Shown piece after piece: positions 49,620 through 59,452 of a DNA stretch of 64,000 bases. Each line of letters opens with the position of its first letter. Position 1 is the first letter of the stretch. Position numbers and translations under genes: made by a program. A model generated the notes under the pieces. It did no database searches. It had not been told where the DNA came from and saw nothing but the letters and a program-made list of their open reading frames with translations. Location of the stretch: the NCBI RefSeq assembly GCF_014385435.1, contig NZ_JACSUD010000002.1:1-64000 (forward strand). Reading direction: 5' to 3'. The stretch is from Alloprevotella sp. Lung230. GTDB taxonomy: Bacteria > Bacteroidota > Bacteroidia > Bacteroidales > Bacteroidaceae.

Positions 49620-50975
49620 ATGGATATTTACAAAATCAAAAAAGGGCTAAACATCCCGCTTGAAGGTGAAGCAGCACTACAAGTACATGATGCTAAGCCT
49701 GTTTCTGAGTATGCTCTTCGTCCGGAAGATTTTGGCGGCATTACCCCCAAAGTCGTTGTCAAGGAAGGGGAGTCAGTGCTGGTAGGTACCCCTCTTTTTG
49801 TCGACAAAGCTACTGAGCGCATCAAGTTTGTTGCCCCGGTGAGTGGAACTGTGACAAGTGTTGAGCGCGGAGAACGTCGTAAACTCTTAGCCATCCATAT
49901 CAAACCGGATACTTCGCAGATGGCAAAGACATTTGAGTTACCGAATCTCAATCAAGCAACGTCTGAAGAAGTCACAGACCTGCTCCTGAATTCTGGTATC
50001 TTCGCCTATCTGCGGCAGCGCCCTTACGATTGTGTTCCCATGCCTGATGTGATGCCCAAGGCCATTTTTGTCAGTGCATTTTCGACTATGCCATTAGCAG
50101 CCAACTTTAGTTTTGTGGTGCAAGGTCAAGAAGAAACATTCAAATCCGGTATTTCTGTACTGAGCAAAATTGCAAAAGTGCACGTTGGCGTCAACCCAGA
50201 TCAATTAAATACCAGTCTGTTGCCCATCAATCTTCCCAATGTGGAAGTTGCTTGTTTTGAAGGTCCCAATCCTACGGGCAATGTTGGTGTTCAAATCAAC
50301 CATATTTCTCCGATTAATAAAGGAGATGTCGTATGGACATTGGGAGCAGAAGAAGTTCTTTTCTTGGGCCGGCTGATAGAAACTGGTAAGGTTAGTTTTG
50401 AACGCATTATAGCTCTTGCCGGTAGTGAAGTGGCTGCTCCTCACTATGTGCATGCCAAAGTGGGCCAACCTCTGGGTAGCATTATAGAGGGAGAATTGAA
50501 ACCTTCTTCACATCATGTGCGTATCATCAATGGAAACCCCTTGGTGGGCAGCAAAACTCATCCAACCGATTTCTTAGGTGCACACGTCACCGAAGTTACG
50601 GTCATCCCGGAAGGCGATGATGTAAATGAAGTACTAGGCTGGATTATGCCTCGTTTTAATCAGTTCTCTACTTCGCGCAGTTACTTCTCTTGGCTGTGGG
50701 GCAAAAAGTCTTACAATTTAGATAGTCGTATCAAGGGAGGAGAACGCCATATGATTATGTCGGCCGAATACGAACGCGTATTCCCGATGGACATTTATCC
50801 CTCTTACTTGATTAAAGCCATTATTACAGGAGACATCGACCGCCAAGAAGCTTTGGGCATTTATGAGGTGGCTCCTGAAGATTTTGCAGTAGCCGAATTT
50901 ATTTGCTCTTCAAAGCTTGAACTTCAACGCATTGTGCGCGAAGGCTTAGAAATCCTTCGCAAAGAAAACGCTTAA
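49620..50975 (+). CDS. nqrA: Na+-translocating NADH:quinone reductase subunit A
   Basis: 451 residues, normal NqrA length. Soluble periphery subunit of Na+-NQR, needed for quinone binding. Starts MDIYKIKKGLNIPLEGEA and has PEDFGGITPKVVVKEGESVL, then SGTVTSVERGERRKLLAI. First gene of a complete nqrABCDEF operon, whose genes are separated by only 4-30 bp. The complex couples NADH oxidation to sodium export at the inner membrane. Confidence 0.96.
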   Translation: MDIYKIKKGLNIPLEGEAALQVHDAKPVSEYALRPEDFGGITPKVVVKEGESVLVGTPLFVDKATERIKFVAPVSGTVTSVERGERRKLLAIHIKPDTSQMAKTFELPNLNQATSEEVTDLLLNSGIFAYLRQRPYDCVPMPDVMPKAIFVSAFSTMPLAANFSFVVQGQEETFKSGISVLSKIAKVHVGVNPDQLNTSLLPINLPNVEVACFEGPNPTGNVGVQINHISPINKGDVVWTLGAEEVLFLGRLIETGKVSFERIIALAGSEVAAPHYVHAKVGQPLGSIIEGELKPSSHHVRIINGNPLVGSKTHPTDFLGAHVTEVTVIPEGDDVNEVLGWIMPRFNQFSTSRSYFSWLWGKKSYNLDSRIKGGERHMIMSAEYERVFPMDIYPSYLIKAIITGDIDRQEALGIYEVAPEDFAVAEFICSSKLELQRIVREGLEILRKENA

Positions 50976-50979
50976 AATA

Positions 50980-52140
50980 ATGATTAAACAGTTTTTTGAC
51001 AAAATCCATCCTTATTTCCAACCTGGTGGTAAGTTACAAGCGTTCCACAGCGTTTATGATGGTTTGGAGACGTTTGCCTTGGTGCCCAATCGCACCTCTA
51101 AAAGCGGTGTAAGCATCCATGACGCTATCGATTCCAAGCGCATCATGAGTTTCGTGGTGATAGCGCTCATACCAGCTCTCTTGGTTGGCATGTACAACAT
51201 AGGTTTTCAAAACTATAAGGCGGCTAGTGTAGAAGCTTCCTTTGTAGAGATGTTTGGCTATGGTCTGATTGTGATGTTGCCCAAGTTGCTCGTGAGCTAT
51301 GGCGTTGGTCTCGGCATTGAGTTTGTTGTAGCTCAGTGGAAAAAAGAAGAGATTCAGGAAGGCTATCTCGTGTCGGGCATGCTTATTCCGATGATTGTAC
51401 CTGTCGAAACTCCCCTTTGGATGTTGGCTTGCGCTGTGGCTTTCTCTGTGATTTTTGCAAAAGAAATCTATGGTGGAACAGGCATGAACATCTTCAATCC
51501 TGCGCTTGTGGCGCGTGCATTCCTTTTCTTCACCTGGCCTACTAAGATGAGTGGTGACACGGTGTGGATCAGCACACAGCAATGGCTGGGTCTGGGTAAC
51601 CATTTAGATGGATTTACGGCTGCAACACCACTGGGTCAAGCCGCGAATGGACACTTAGTGGAAGCATCCATCAGCGATATGATTACCGGCCTAATTCCCG
51701 GCTCAATAGGTGAAACTTCCGTTATTGCCATTGCCATCGGTGCCGCCATCCTCTTGTGGACACGCATTGCCTCTTGGAAAACAATGGTCAGTGTCTTCGT
51801 GGGTGGTGCTCTTGTTGCTGCGCTATTTGACGCTTTTGGTGAAGCCGGCAATGTAGCCGCTCATCTGGGCGTTGTACAGCACTTGTGCCTGGGTGGATTC
51901 GCCTTTGGAGCTGTGTTTATGGCTACCGACCCTGTTACTTCCGCACGTACTGAAAAGGGAAAGTACATTTATGGTTTCCTGATTGGTGCCCTCGCCATTA
52001 CAATTCGTGTGCTCAACCCCGGCTATCCCGAAGGTATGATGCTCGCCATCTTGTTTATGAATATGTTTGCGCCCCTCATTGACTACTGCTTTGTGCAAAG
52101 CAACATCAATAAACGCCTCAAACGTTTGAACACTAAATAA
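50980..52140 (+). CDS. nqrB: Na+-NQR subunit B
   Basis: 386 residues, about ten membrane spans (VIALIPALLVGMYNIGF, YGGTGMNIFNPALVARAFLF). The flavin-attachment segment is DGFTAATPLGQA, with Thr216 the predicted covalent FMN site. C-terminal helices include GFLIGALAITIRVLNPGYPE. It carries the sodium path together with D and E. 4 bp after nqrA. Confidence 0.95.
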   Translation: MIKQFFDKIHPYFQPGGKLQAFHSVYDGLETFALVPNRTSKSGVSIHDAIDSKRIMSFVVIALIPALLVGMYNIGFQNYKAASVEASFVEMFGYGLIVMLPKLLVSYGVGLGIEFVVAQWKKEEIQEGYLVSGMLIPMIVPVETPLWMLACAVAFSVIFAKEIYGGTGMNIFNPALVARAFLFFTWPTKMSGDTVWISTQQWLGLGNHLDGFTAATPLGQAANGHLVEASISDMITGLIPGSIGETSVIAIAIGAAILLWTRIASWKTMVSVFVGGALVAALFDAFGEAGNVAAHLGVVQHLCLGGFAFGAVFMATDPVTSARTEKGKYIYGFLIGALAITIRVLNPGYPEGMMLAILFMNMFAPLIDYCFVQSNINKRLKRLNTK

Positions 52141-52150
52141 CGATATCGCC

Positions 52151-52852
52151 ATGAAACTGAACACCAATAGCAATGTCTATACCATCGTCTACGCTTCGGT
52201 AATGGTCATTATCGTTGCTTTCCTTTTGGCTTTTGTCTCCTCTGCCCTCAAAGCTACTCAAGATGCCAATGTCGCAAATGACAAGCGCGGCCAAATTCTG
52301 GCAGCACTTAATCTCCGCGATGTGAAAAACGTGGAAGAAATCTACCACCAAACGATTATCGCCGACCCCATCATCAATGTCAAAGGCGAGGTTGTGAAAG
52401 AAAAGGGAGGTTTCGAGGTTGACAGCAAACTGATTACTGCCAAAAATGACCAGGACAAGCAGTTACCCTTGTACGTAGCCAAAGTGAACAATGACACCAT
52501 TTATGTCGTCCCACTCTATGGCCGTGGCTTGTGGGGCGGTATCTACGGATATTTGGCGTTGAAGAAAGACTTCAGAACCGTCTATGGCGCCAACTATGGA
52601 CACGAAAGTGAAACTGCCGGACTTGGGGCACGCATTGTTGAAAAAGAAATCCAAGAGCAATTCATCAACAAAATTGCCTTTTCCGACAGCACCTTTGCCC
52701 AGGTGTCTTTGGGCATGAGCAAAAAGGTTGAACATCCCGAGAGTCAAGTTGACGCCATCACCGGTGCAACGCTCACGTCCAATGGTATGGATGAGATGTT
52801 CAAAACCAGCTTAGCCCCTTACAAGAACTACTTTATTGCCAATCACAAATAA
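52151..52852 (+). CDS. nqrC: Na+-NQR subunit C
   Basis: 233 residues. One N-terminal transmembrane helix (TIVYASVMVIIVAFLLAFVSS) and a periplasmic FMN-binding domain. The covalent-FMN motif is TGATLT with the predicted flavinylated Thr209; GLGARIVEKEIQEQFINKI precedes it. Flavin attachment needs ApbE, which is not in this window. Confidence 0.95.
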   Translation: MKLNTNSNVYTIVYASVMVIIVAFLLAFVSSALKATQDANVANDKRGQILAALNLRDVKNVEEIYHQTIIADPIINVKGEVVKEKGGFEVDSKLITAKNDQDKQLPLYVAKVNNDTIYVVPLYGRGLWGGIYGYLALKKDFRTVYGANYGHESETAGLGARIVEKEIQEQFINKIAFSDSTFAQVSLGMSKKVEHPESQVDAITGATLTSNGMDEMFKTSLAPYKNYFIANHK

Positions 52853-52853
52853 A

Positions 52854-52861
52854 AAGGAGGA
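52854..52861 (+). promoter_or_regulatory. clear Shine-Dalgarno before nqrD
   Basis: AAAGGAGG ends 8 bp before the nqrD ATG at 52870. It stands out because most starts in this window lack one. Confidence 0.6.
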
Positions 52862-52869
52862 CAACAAAT

Positions 52870-53493
52870 ATGAGTCTTTTTTCTCAAAAGAACAAAGAGG
52901 TATTCACAGCTCCTCTCAATCTTGACAACCCCATTGTAGCACAAGTGTTGGGCATCTGCTCCGCGCTGGCCGTTACCTCCCAGCTTGAGCCCGCCATCGT
53001 GATGGGTCTCTCGGTGACCGTCATCACGGCGTTTTCTAATGTCATCATTTCGCTCATCCGCAACACCATTCCCTCTCGCATCCGCATCATCGTCCAGCTC
53101 GTAGTCGTCGCCGCACTCGTTACGATAGTGAGCATGTTCCTCAAAGCCTACGCTTACGATGTGAGTGTGCAATTGTCGGTCTATGTCGGCCTGATTATCA
53201 CCAACTGCATTCTCATGGGACGTCTTGAAGCCTTTGCCATGATGAACGGGCCTTGGGAATCGTTCTTGGACGGCATCGGCAACGGTTTGGGCTACGCTTG
53301 GATTTTGGTGGTCGTAGGTTTCATCCGCGAGCTTTTCGGTTCAGCCTCGTTGTTGGGACACAAGATTGCATTCTTGGACCAATACGATTTCTTCCATAAC
53401 GGAATGATGACCATGCCCGCCATGGCGCTCATCATCTTGGGATGCGTCATTTGGGCGCATCGCGCCGTCAACGACCGTCGCGAAAACAAGTAA
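52870..53493 (+). CDS. nqrD: Na+-NQR subunit D
   Basis: 207 residues with six predicted membrane helices. Typical strings are GICSALAVTSQLEPAIVMG, NCILMGRLEAFAMMNGPWES and GFIRELFGSASLLG. Paired with NqrE as the pseudosymmetric 2Fe-2S-bridging core of the pump. Preceded by an unusual strong Shine-Dalgarno. Confidence 0.95.
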   Translation: MSLFSQKNKEVFTAPLNLDNPIVAQVLGICSALAVTSQLEPAIVMGLSVTVITAFSNVIISLIRNTIPSRIRIIVQLVVVAALVTIVSMFLKAYAYDVSVQLSVYVGLIITNCILMGRLEAFAMMNGPWESFLDGIGNGLGYAWILVVVGFIRELFGSASLLGHKIAFLDQYDFFHNGMMTMPAMALIILGCVIWAHRAVNDRRENK

Positions 53494-53523
53494 TTCCTCT
53501 CAAACGTCTATACTCTAACAACA

Positions 53524-54156
53524 ATGGAACATTTGTTAAGTCTTTTCGTCCGCTCCATCTTTGTGGACAATATGATTTTTGCGTTCTTCTTGGGCATGTG
53601 TTCTTACCTTGCCGTATCGAAGACCGTAAAGACTGCTTTGGGACTCGGAGTTGCAGTCACTTTCGTGTTGCTCGTCACCGTGCCCATCGACTACCTTTTG
53701 CAGACAGAGGTGCTCTCTCCCGAAGGAAGCCTCAACCCTGGTGTCGACCTCACCTTCCTTTCATTCATTCTTTTCATTGCCGTCATTGCAGGCATCGTCC
53801 AGTTGGTCGAAATGGTGGTGGAGCGCTTTTCCCCATCTCTCTATGCCGCGCTCGGCATCTTCCTCCCTCTGATTGCTGTGAATTGCGCCATCATGGGCGC
53901 ATCGCTCTTCATGCAGCAACGCATTCAGATGGACCCCGCGACTTCCTCACAGGCCATTGCCAACACCCTGGACGCTGTTGTCTATGCGTTGGGCTCCGGT
54001 GTGGGCTGGCTGTTGGCTATCGTGGCACTGGCGGCCATTCGTGAAAAGATGGCCTACACCGATGTGCCCAAACCGCTACAAGGACTTGGCATCACCTTTA
54101 TCACCGTAGGTCTTATGGCCATGGCTTTCATGTGCTTCTCCGGCCTCAAACTCTAA
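53524..54156 (+). CDS. nqrE: Na+-NQR subunit E
   Basis: 210 residues, six membrane helices. [24 protein letters not shown] shows the conserved Cys for the membrane iron-sulfur centre; later [16 protein letters not shown] contains the second conserved Cys. Pseudosymmetric partner of NqrD. Confidence 0.95.
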   Translation: MEHLLSLFVRSIFVDNMIFAFFLGMCSYLAVSKTVKTALGLGVAVTFVLLVTVPIDYLLQTEVLSPEGSLNPGVDLTFLSFILFIAVIAGIVQLVEMVVERFSPSLYAALGIFLPLIAVNCAIMGASLFMQQRIQMDPATSSQAIANTLDAVVYALGSGVGWLLAIVALAAIREKMAYTDVPKPLQGLGITFITVGLMAMAFMCFSGLKL

Positions 54157-54174
54157 CCGACATCAGATAGATAA

Positions 54175-55449
54175 ATGGATACTAACTTAATCATTTCGAG
54201 CATCATCGTTTTCTTCATCATCATTATCTTGCTGGTGATGATATTGCTCATAGCCAAGCGCTACCTTTCCCCTTCCGGTTCGGTGAAGATTATCATCAAC
54301 GGCAAGGAAACTTTAGAAGTAGAGCAAGGCAGCAGTTTGCTCTCCACGCTTTCGGAACAAGGCGTCTATCTGCCTTCAGCCTGCGGTGGCAAGGGCTCGT
54401 GCGGCCAGTGTAAATGCCAAATCACAGAAGGTGGTGGTGAGATTTTAGATTCCGAAAAGGGACAGTTCTCTCGCAAAGAAATCAAGGATCACTGGCGTTT
54501 GGGCTGCCAAGCCAAGGTGAAAAGCGATATGAGCATCAAGGTGCCCGACTCGGTGATGGGCGTCAAAGAGTGGGAGTGCACCGTCATCGGCAACCGCAAC
54601 GTTGCCACCTTCATCAAAGAGTACAAGGTACAGCTTCCTCCCGGCGAGCACATGGACTTTGAGCCCGGCTCTTACGCCCAAATCCGCATTCCCGAATTTG
54701 AGATAGACTACGACAAAGATTTCGACAAGTCGCTCATCGGGGACTTGTACCTCCCCGCTTGGGAAAAGTTCGGTCTGTTTGGACTCAAGTGCGTCAACAA
54801 AGAGGCGACTATCCGTGCCTACTCAATGGCCAACTATCCGGACGAGGGCGACATCATCACCCTCACCGTCCGCATCGCTACGCCTCCCTTCAAGCCCAAA
54901 GACCAAGGTCCGGGCTTTATGGACGTCAATCCGGGCATTGCCTCTTCCTACATCTTCAGTCTGAAACCCGGCGACAAAGTGGTGATGAGCGGCCCTTACG
55001 GCGACTTCCATCCCCGCTACAACTCCAAGCGCGAAATGATTTGGGTGGGCGGTGGTGCCGGTATGGCTCCCCTCCGCGCGCAAATCATGCACCTGCTCAA
55101 GACCAAGAACGTGCGCGACCGCGAGATGCACTACTTCTATGGCGCACGTGCCATTGATGAAGTGTTCTTTATGGACGACTTCTTGGCCCTCGAAAAGGAA
55201 TTCCCCAATTTCCACTTCCACTTGGCGCTCGACCGCCCTGATCCAAAAGCCGATGCACAAGGCGTGCGCTACACCCCCGGATTCATCGCTCCCGTCCTGG
55301 GCGACACCTACCTCAAAGCCCACGAGGCGCCGGAAGACATTGAGTATTACCTCTGCGGACCGCCCATGATGTCGAAGACCGTGCTCGATCTTCTCCACTC
55401 GCTTGGCGTGGAAGACGACATGATTTCGTTCGACGACTTTGGAGGATAA
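54175..55449 (+). CDS. nqrF: Na+-NQR subunit F, NADH dehydrogenase
   Basis: 424 residues. One N-terminal transmembrane helix, then a 2Fe-2S ferredoxin domain (SACGGKGSCGQCKC with Cys70, Cys76, Cys79 and Cys111 in GCQAK), then an FAD-binding ferredoxin-reductase domain (RAYSMANYP) and the NADH domain (GGGAGMAPLRAQIMHLL, YLCGPPMM). Electron entry point of the pump. Last gene of the operon; a hairpin follows at 55471. Confidence 0.96.
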   Translation: MDTNLIISSIIVFFIIIILLVMILLIAKRYLSPSGSVKIIINGKETLEVEQGSSLLSTLSEQGVYLPSACGGKGSCGQCKCQITEGGGEILDSEKGQFSRKEIKDHWRLGCQAKVKSDMSIKVPDSVMGVKEWECTVIGNRNVATFIKEYKVQLPPGEHMDFEPGSYAQIRIPEFEIDYDKDFDKSLIGDLYLPAWEKFGLFGLKCVNKEATIRAYSMANYPDEGDIITLTVRIATPPFKPKDQGPGFMDVNPGIASSYIFSLKPGDKVVMSGPYGDFHPRYNSKREMIWVGGGAGMAPLRAQIMHLLKTKNVRDREMHYFYGARAIDEVFFMDDFLALEKEFPNFHFHLALDRPDPKADAQGVRYTPGFIAPVLGDTYLKAHEAPEDIEYYLCGPPMMSKTVLDLLHSLGVEDDMISFDDFGG

Positions 55450-55470
55450 TCCTCGATTCATCCCCTCTCG

Positions 55471-55512
55471 ACCTCCCTTCTTGCCCATGCAGGACAAAAA
55501 GGGAGGTTGCTG
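55471..55512 (+). terminator. terminator of the nqr operon
   Basis: ACCTCCCTT (55471-55479) pairs with AAGGGAGGT (55499-55507), 19-base loop, then TGCTGTTT. Moderate. Confidence 0.6.
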
Positions 55513-56001
55513 TTTCTACACACACACTGAGGGATTTCTCCTCTCCCGAAAGTGCGATTGCTCTTGCCCGTTCGCGGGATGGCCTTCGGAGGGAGTGCTT
55601 CTATTGTGCAAACTAAGGTACTCCCCCATTTCACTCAATCATTCTGCCCCATCGGCTTGTGGAGTATTCTCTGAAAAGTGGAGCAACAAAGTTGCGGCAA
55701 CGCTTCCCAAAGTTGATTTCTCCACAAGTATTCTATAAACCAAAGTTTGGTTTATATAAACCAAGGTTTGAATTACATAAACCAAACCTTGAATTACATA
55801 AACCAAACCTTGAATTACATAAACCAAACCTTGGTTTATAGATTATCCCTCGTTCGCAGAAGTTTTTCTGTGCTCCTGTTGTCTTTATCATTGAGCCAGA
55901 TGAAGAGCAAAGCCATGAACTCCACAAGACCCTCTTCATGACGCCTCCCCACCTTCGTCTCCTAACATCCACTTAATCTCTCATCCCCCTATCAATTCCT
56001 T
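55513..56001. other. intergenic between nqrF and GH13, with palindromic array
   Basis: No gene. Frames here that look open are the translation of the 21-bp repeat (seven-residue periodic). Contains the array 55736-55840. Upstream of the GH13 ATG no clean TAnnTTTG box is visible, although TATGAAA-like sequence is near the start. Confidence 0.6.
55736..55840. repeat. tandem array of five 21-bp palindromic units
   Basis: Units at 55736, 55757, 55778, 55799 and 55820. All begin TAAACCAA; the first and last end TTGGTTTATA (full palindromes) and the middle three end TTGAATTACA. Reverse-complement relation to the units at 17888. Flanks are the same: ATTCTA on the left, GATTATCC on the right (GTTTATCC at 17972). 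Confidence 0.92.
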
Positions 56002-57849
56002 ATGAAACGCTCCTTCCTCTCCACGCTGCTGTTCCTATGCACAGTTGCGCTGCTCCACGCTGCGAAAGTAGACGTTCAGCACGTTCATCCCCTCCACTGG
56101 TGGGTGGGGATGAAACAACCCGAATTGCAAATTCTGATTCACGGCAAGAATGTGGGCCAATGCACCCCGACCCTATCTGCCACCGATGTGCAGCTCATTC
56201 GTACCGAGACCACAGCCAATCCCAACTACCTCCTTCTCTACGTCGACACGCGCAACGCCCGTCCGCAGACCTTCGACATCGTCTTGCGTGGAAAAGGACT
56301 GAACGGGCGCATCCCCTACACCCTAAAACCACGCACGCCTCGGACGGTGGACAGTTTCACCTCCGCTGATGTGATGTACCTCCTCATGCCCGACCGCTTT
56401 GCCAACGGCAACCTCCACAACGACAACATTCCTCACCTGCTTGAGCCCAAAGCCAATCGCACCAATCCCGATGGTCGGCACGGCGGCGACCTGGCCGGCA
56501 TCGCCCGACATCTCGACTATTTGGCCGACTTAGGAATCACTGCCCTCTGGCCGACACCCGTGCAGGTGAACAATCAGAAGAGCCACACCTACCACGGCTA
56601 TGCCATCACCGACTATTATCAAATCGACCCCCGCTTTGGCAGCAACGAAGAGTTTTATGCCCTCGTCGACAACTGCCACTGCCACGGTATCAAGATGGTC
56701 ATGGACCTCGTGTTCAACCACTGCGGCAGCAACAACTTCCTCTATGCCGACCGCCCTGCCGACAACTGGTTCAACTTCGACAGCCGCTACGTGCAGACCA
56801 ACTACAAGATAGGCAGTGTCTCCGATCCCCATGCTGCCAAGGCCGACAAAGCCTTGGCACAGGATGGCTGGTTCGTTGAGCCCATGCCCGACTTCAACCA
56901 GAAGAACCCGGCCGTGATGGATTATCTCATCCAAGCCTCCATTTGGTGGATTGAGCAAGCCGGCATCGACGGCATCCGACAAGACACCTATCCCTACACC
57001 GACCTCGAAGCCATGGCCGCTTGGAACGAACGCATCGAACTGGAATATCCGGGGTTCAACATCGTGGGAGAAACCTGGATCAACCACAACGTGGGGGTGA
57101 GCTTTTGGCAGAAGGACAGTCGTCTGGCTGCCCCGCGCAACAGCCGCCTGCGCTCGGTCATGGACTTCCCGCTCATGTATCTTCTCAACAGTGTTGTCGA
57201 CGAGGAGACCGACGATTGGGACCACGGATTTGCCCGCCTCTACGACTATCTCACGCAGGACCGCGTCTATGCCGACCCCATGAACCTGCTCACTTTCCTC
57301 GACAATCACGACACCAACCGCTTCCAATCCACCCCCGAAGCGGCACAGGACATCGACCGCTACCGACAAGCCCTCACGCTCTTGCTCACCCTGCGCGGCA
57401 TCCCACAACTCTACTATGGAGATGAAATCGGAATGGCGGCCAACAAGAGACAAGGCGACGGTGCATTGCGACAGGACTTCCCCGGCGGCTTCCCCGATGA
57501 CGAACAAAACGCATTCTCGCCCGAAGGCCGCACTGCCCGACAAACCGCCTATTTCGACTTCACGCGTCGACTCCTCCACTGGCGCAAAGGCAACAAGGCC
57601 ATCAGCGAAGGCACGCTCATCCAGTTTGCGCCCAAAGATGGCATCTACGCCTACTCTCGCCAAGTCCCCGGTCGCTCCTGCTTTGTTGTGCTCAATGGTA
57701 CGCGCCATCCCAAGCGTATCGGTCTCTCGCGCTTTATCGAAAGCCTGCCTTCGCCCATTGCCCACGAGGTACTGACTAATCAAGACATCGCTATCGGCGA
57801 CTCCCTCAGCCTTGCCCCACGCGGCATCGCCATCTTCGACTTCAAATAA
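56002..57849 (+). CDS. GH13 alpha-amylase family enzyme, exported (neopullulanase/cyclomaltodextrinase type)
   Basis: 615 residues. Signal peptide (KRSFLSTLLFLCTVALLHA), then an N-terminal beta domain (about 20-120) typical of the cyclomaltodextrinase/SusA group, then the GH13 barrel: GGDLAGIARHLDYLADLGI, MDLVFNHCGS, GIRQDTYPY (nucleophile Asp328), VGETW (acid/base Glu357) and FLDNHDTNRF (Asp437). A small C-terminal beta domain ends the protein. It degrades starch-derived oligosaccharides in the periplasm. No susC/susD neighbours, so it is a stand-alone gene. Confidence 0.93.
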   Translation: MKRSFLSTLLFLCTVALLHAAKVDVQHVHPLHWWVGMKQPELQILIHGKNVGQCTPTLSATDVQLIRTETTANPNYLLLYVDTRNARPQTFDIVLRGKGLNGRIPYTLKPRTPRTVDSFTSADVMYLLMPDRFANGNLHNDNIPHLLEPKANRTNPDGRHGGDLAGIARHLDYLADLGITALWPTPVQVNNQKSHTYHGYAITDYYQIDPRFGSNEEFYALVDNCHCHGIKMVMDLVFNHCGSNNFLYADRPADNWFNFDSRYVQTNYKIGSVSDPHAAKADKALAQDGWFVEPMPDFNQKNPAVMDYLIQASIWWIEQAGIDGIRQDTYPYTDLEAMAAWNERIELEYPGFNIVGETWINHNVGVSFWQKDSRLAAPRNSRLRSVMDFPLMYLLNSVVDEETDDWDHGFARLYDYLTQDRVYADPMNLLTFLDNHDTNRFQSTPEAAQDIDRYRQALTLLLTLRGIPQLYYGDEIGMAANKRQGDGALRQDFPGGFPDDEQNAFSPEGRTARQTAYFDFTRRLLHWRKGNKAISEGTLIQFAPKDGIYAYSRQVPGRSCFVVLNGTRHPKRIGLSRFIESLPSPIAHEVLTNQDIAIGDSLSLAPRGIAIFDFK

Positions 57850-57941
57850 AGACGTTTCGATGCGTCAAGACTGCCTGCGCCATTCCTATCGCGTCGTCAC
57901 ACACTCAATGAAACACAAAACCAACTTACACGATTCTCTTT

Positions 57942-59366
57942 ATGGACAAGACGTTTATCCCTCCTTTTTTGCTTTCTTTGCTGTTGGCCGCTGTGGGATG
58001 CAGTAGCGAAAAGGTGCTGCCGGTGGAACCGCCAAAACCTGAAGTAAAACTGCAAATGGTGAATTATGTCGAGACGAAAGAACTCTTTCCTAATCCGGAA
58101 CGCGGATTTTACCGCTACTCTATCAGTACCGACTCGCTCACCGAACGCAAAGTGCGTGAGTCACGCAACGAAAACACCACCCTCATCTTCCGCTTCTATT
58201 ATTTGAAGGATTTCCGCAACGCTCCGCTCAGCAACGACCTGCTGACCCAAGTGGAGCACGACATGGCCGTGCTGCGCAAAGTGGGGGGAAAAGCCGTTGT
58301 GCGCTTCGCCTACTCCAACAGTGGGACAGAGCCCGATGCTCCGCTTTCGGTGGTGCTCCAACACATAGAACAACTTCGCCCCGTCTTGCAACGCAACAAA
58401 GACGTGATTGCCGTCCTACAAGCCGGTTTCATCGGTGCTTGGGGAGAGTGGCACAGTTCGACGAATGGACTCGAAACCGACGAAACGCGCAAAGCCATCC
58501 TCGATAAACTGCTCGATGTGCTACCTGCCGACCGATTTGTGCAGGTGCGCAAACCTCGCTACAAGCAGACGTATGTCGGCGCACAAGAGGCGATGAGTGC
58601 CGGTATGGCTTTCGACCAAAGCCGGCGGGCGCGCATCGGCCTGCACAATGACTGTTTCCTCTCCAGCGAAAACGATGTAGGGACTTATCTCAACATCACT
58701 GAAGAAAAGAAGTACCTCCACGGCGAGGGCCTTTACACTCCGATGGGTGGCGAAACGTGCCGTCCACGCGGCATCGACAAGCCCGGGTGCGACAAGGCGC
58801 AACAAGAGATGGCCTATCTGCGCTGGTCCTACTTAAATCGCAGCTACTATAAGCCCACCATTGAGCAATGGGCGGCACAGGGTTGTATGGACGAGATTGC
58901 GCGAAAGATGGGCTATCGCATCGTCATGAAGGAAGGCATCTTCTCCGACCGACTTGCCCCTGGAATGGACTTCTCTATCGCCCTCACCTTGCGCAACGTC
59001 GGCTACGCCCCGATGTTCAACCCGCGCAAAGTGGAGTTCATTCTCCGCTCTGCCGATGGCCGCTCCACCTATGTTGCTCCACTCCCCGATGACCCTCGCC
59101 TTTGGCAACCTGACCAAGACGTGAAGTTGGAAACCAAGGTGATGCTGCCCGTTGACATTGCCTCTGGGAACTACCGCCTTTTCCTCTTCCTTCCGGCTCC
59201 TGAGCCTACCCTCCACGACCGTCCGGAATTTGCCGTCCGCCTTGCCAACCACAATTGTTGGGAAACTTCCACGGGCTACAACGACCTTGGTGTCGTTCTC
59301 CGCATTGAGCCACTTCCCGAAATGTCTCCCGGCACTTCCTCTCTCCGCTTTGTAAGCAAGCCCTAA
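57942..59366 (+). CDS. DUF4874/DUF4832 lipoprotein
   Basis: 474 residues. Lipoprotein signal with the lipobox AVGCSS (Cys20). The N-terminal part (NPERGFYRYSISTDSLTER, VVRFAYSNSGTEPDAPLSV, AGFIGAWGEWHSSTNG) matches DUF4874, a barrel-like domain with glycosidase-style conserved acids; the C-terminal ~170 residues match DUF4832, a beta domain. Commonly found on the surface of carbohydrate-degrading Bacteroidota. Follows GH13 by 92 bp on the same strand, so co-transcription is possible. Enzyme activity not established. Confidence 0.85.
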   Translation: MDKTFIPPFLLSLLLAAVGCSSEKVLPVEPPKPEVKLQMVNYVETKELFPNPERGFYRYSISTDSLTERKVRESRNENTTLIFRFYYLKDFRNAPLSNDLLTQVEHDMAVLRKVGGKAVVRFAYSNSGTEPDAPLSVVLQHIEQLRPVLQRNKDVIAVLQAGFIGAWGEWHSSTNGLETDETRKAILDKLLDVLPADRFVQVRKPRYKQTYVGAQEAMSAGMAFDQSRRARIGLHNDCFLSSENDVGTYLNITEEKKYLHGEGLYTPMGGETCRPRGIDKPGCDKAQQEMAYLRWSYLNRSYYKPTIEQWAAQGCMDEIARKMGYRIVMKEGIFSDRLAPGMDFSIALTLRNVGYAPMFNPRKVEFILRSADGRSTYVAPLPDDPRLWQPDQDVKLETKVMLPVDIASGNYRLFLFLPAPEPTLHDRPEFAVRLANHNCWETSTGYNDLGVVLRIEPLPEMSPGTSSLRFVSKP

Positions 59367-59388
59367 GCTAAGCACCGCTTTACGAAAA

Positions 59389-59433
59389 AAGAACTACCTC
59401 ACTCTTGAATAGGAGCGAGGTAGTTCTTTTGGG
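59389..59433. terminator. bidirectional terminator between convergent genes
   Basis: AAGAACTACCTCACTC pairs with GAGCGAGGTAGTTCTT; A-run on the left and T-run on the right, so it serves both the DUF4832 gene and the reverse-strand TPR lipoprotein. Confidence 0.88.
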
Positions 59434-59452
59434 ATGTATAGGTCAGTGCAGT

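Noticed and set aside
56530-57783. 417-residue open frame opposite GH13
   Set aside because: Shadow of the GH13 catalytic barrel; no signal, motif or promoter of its own.
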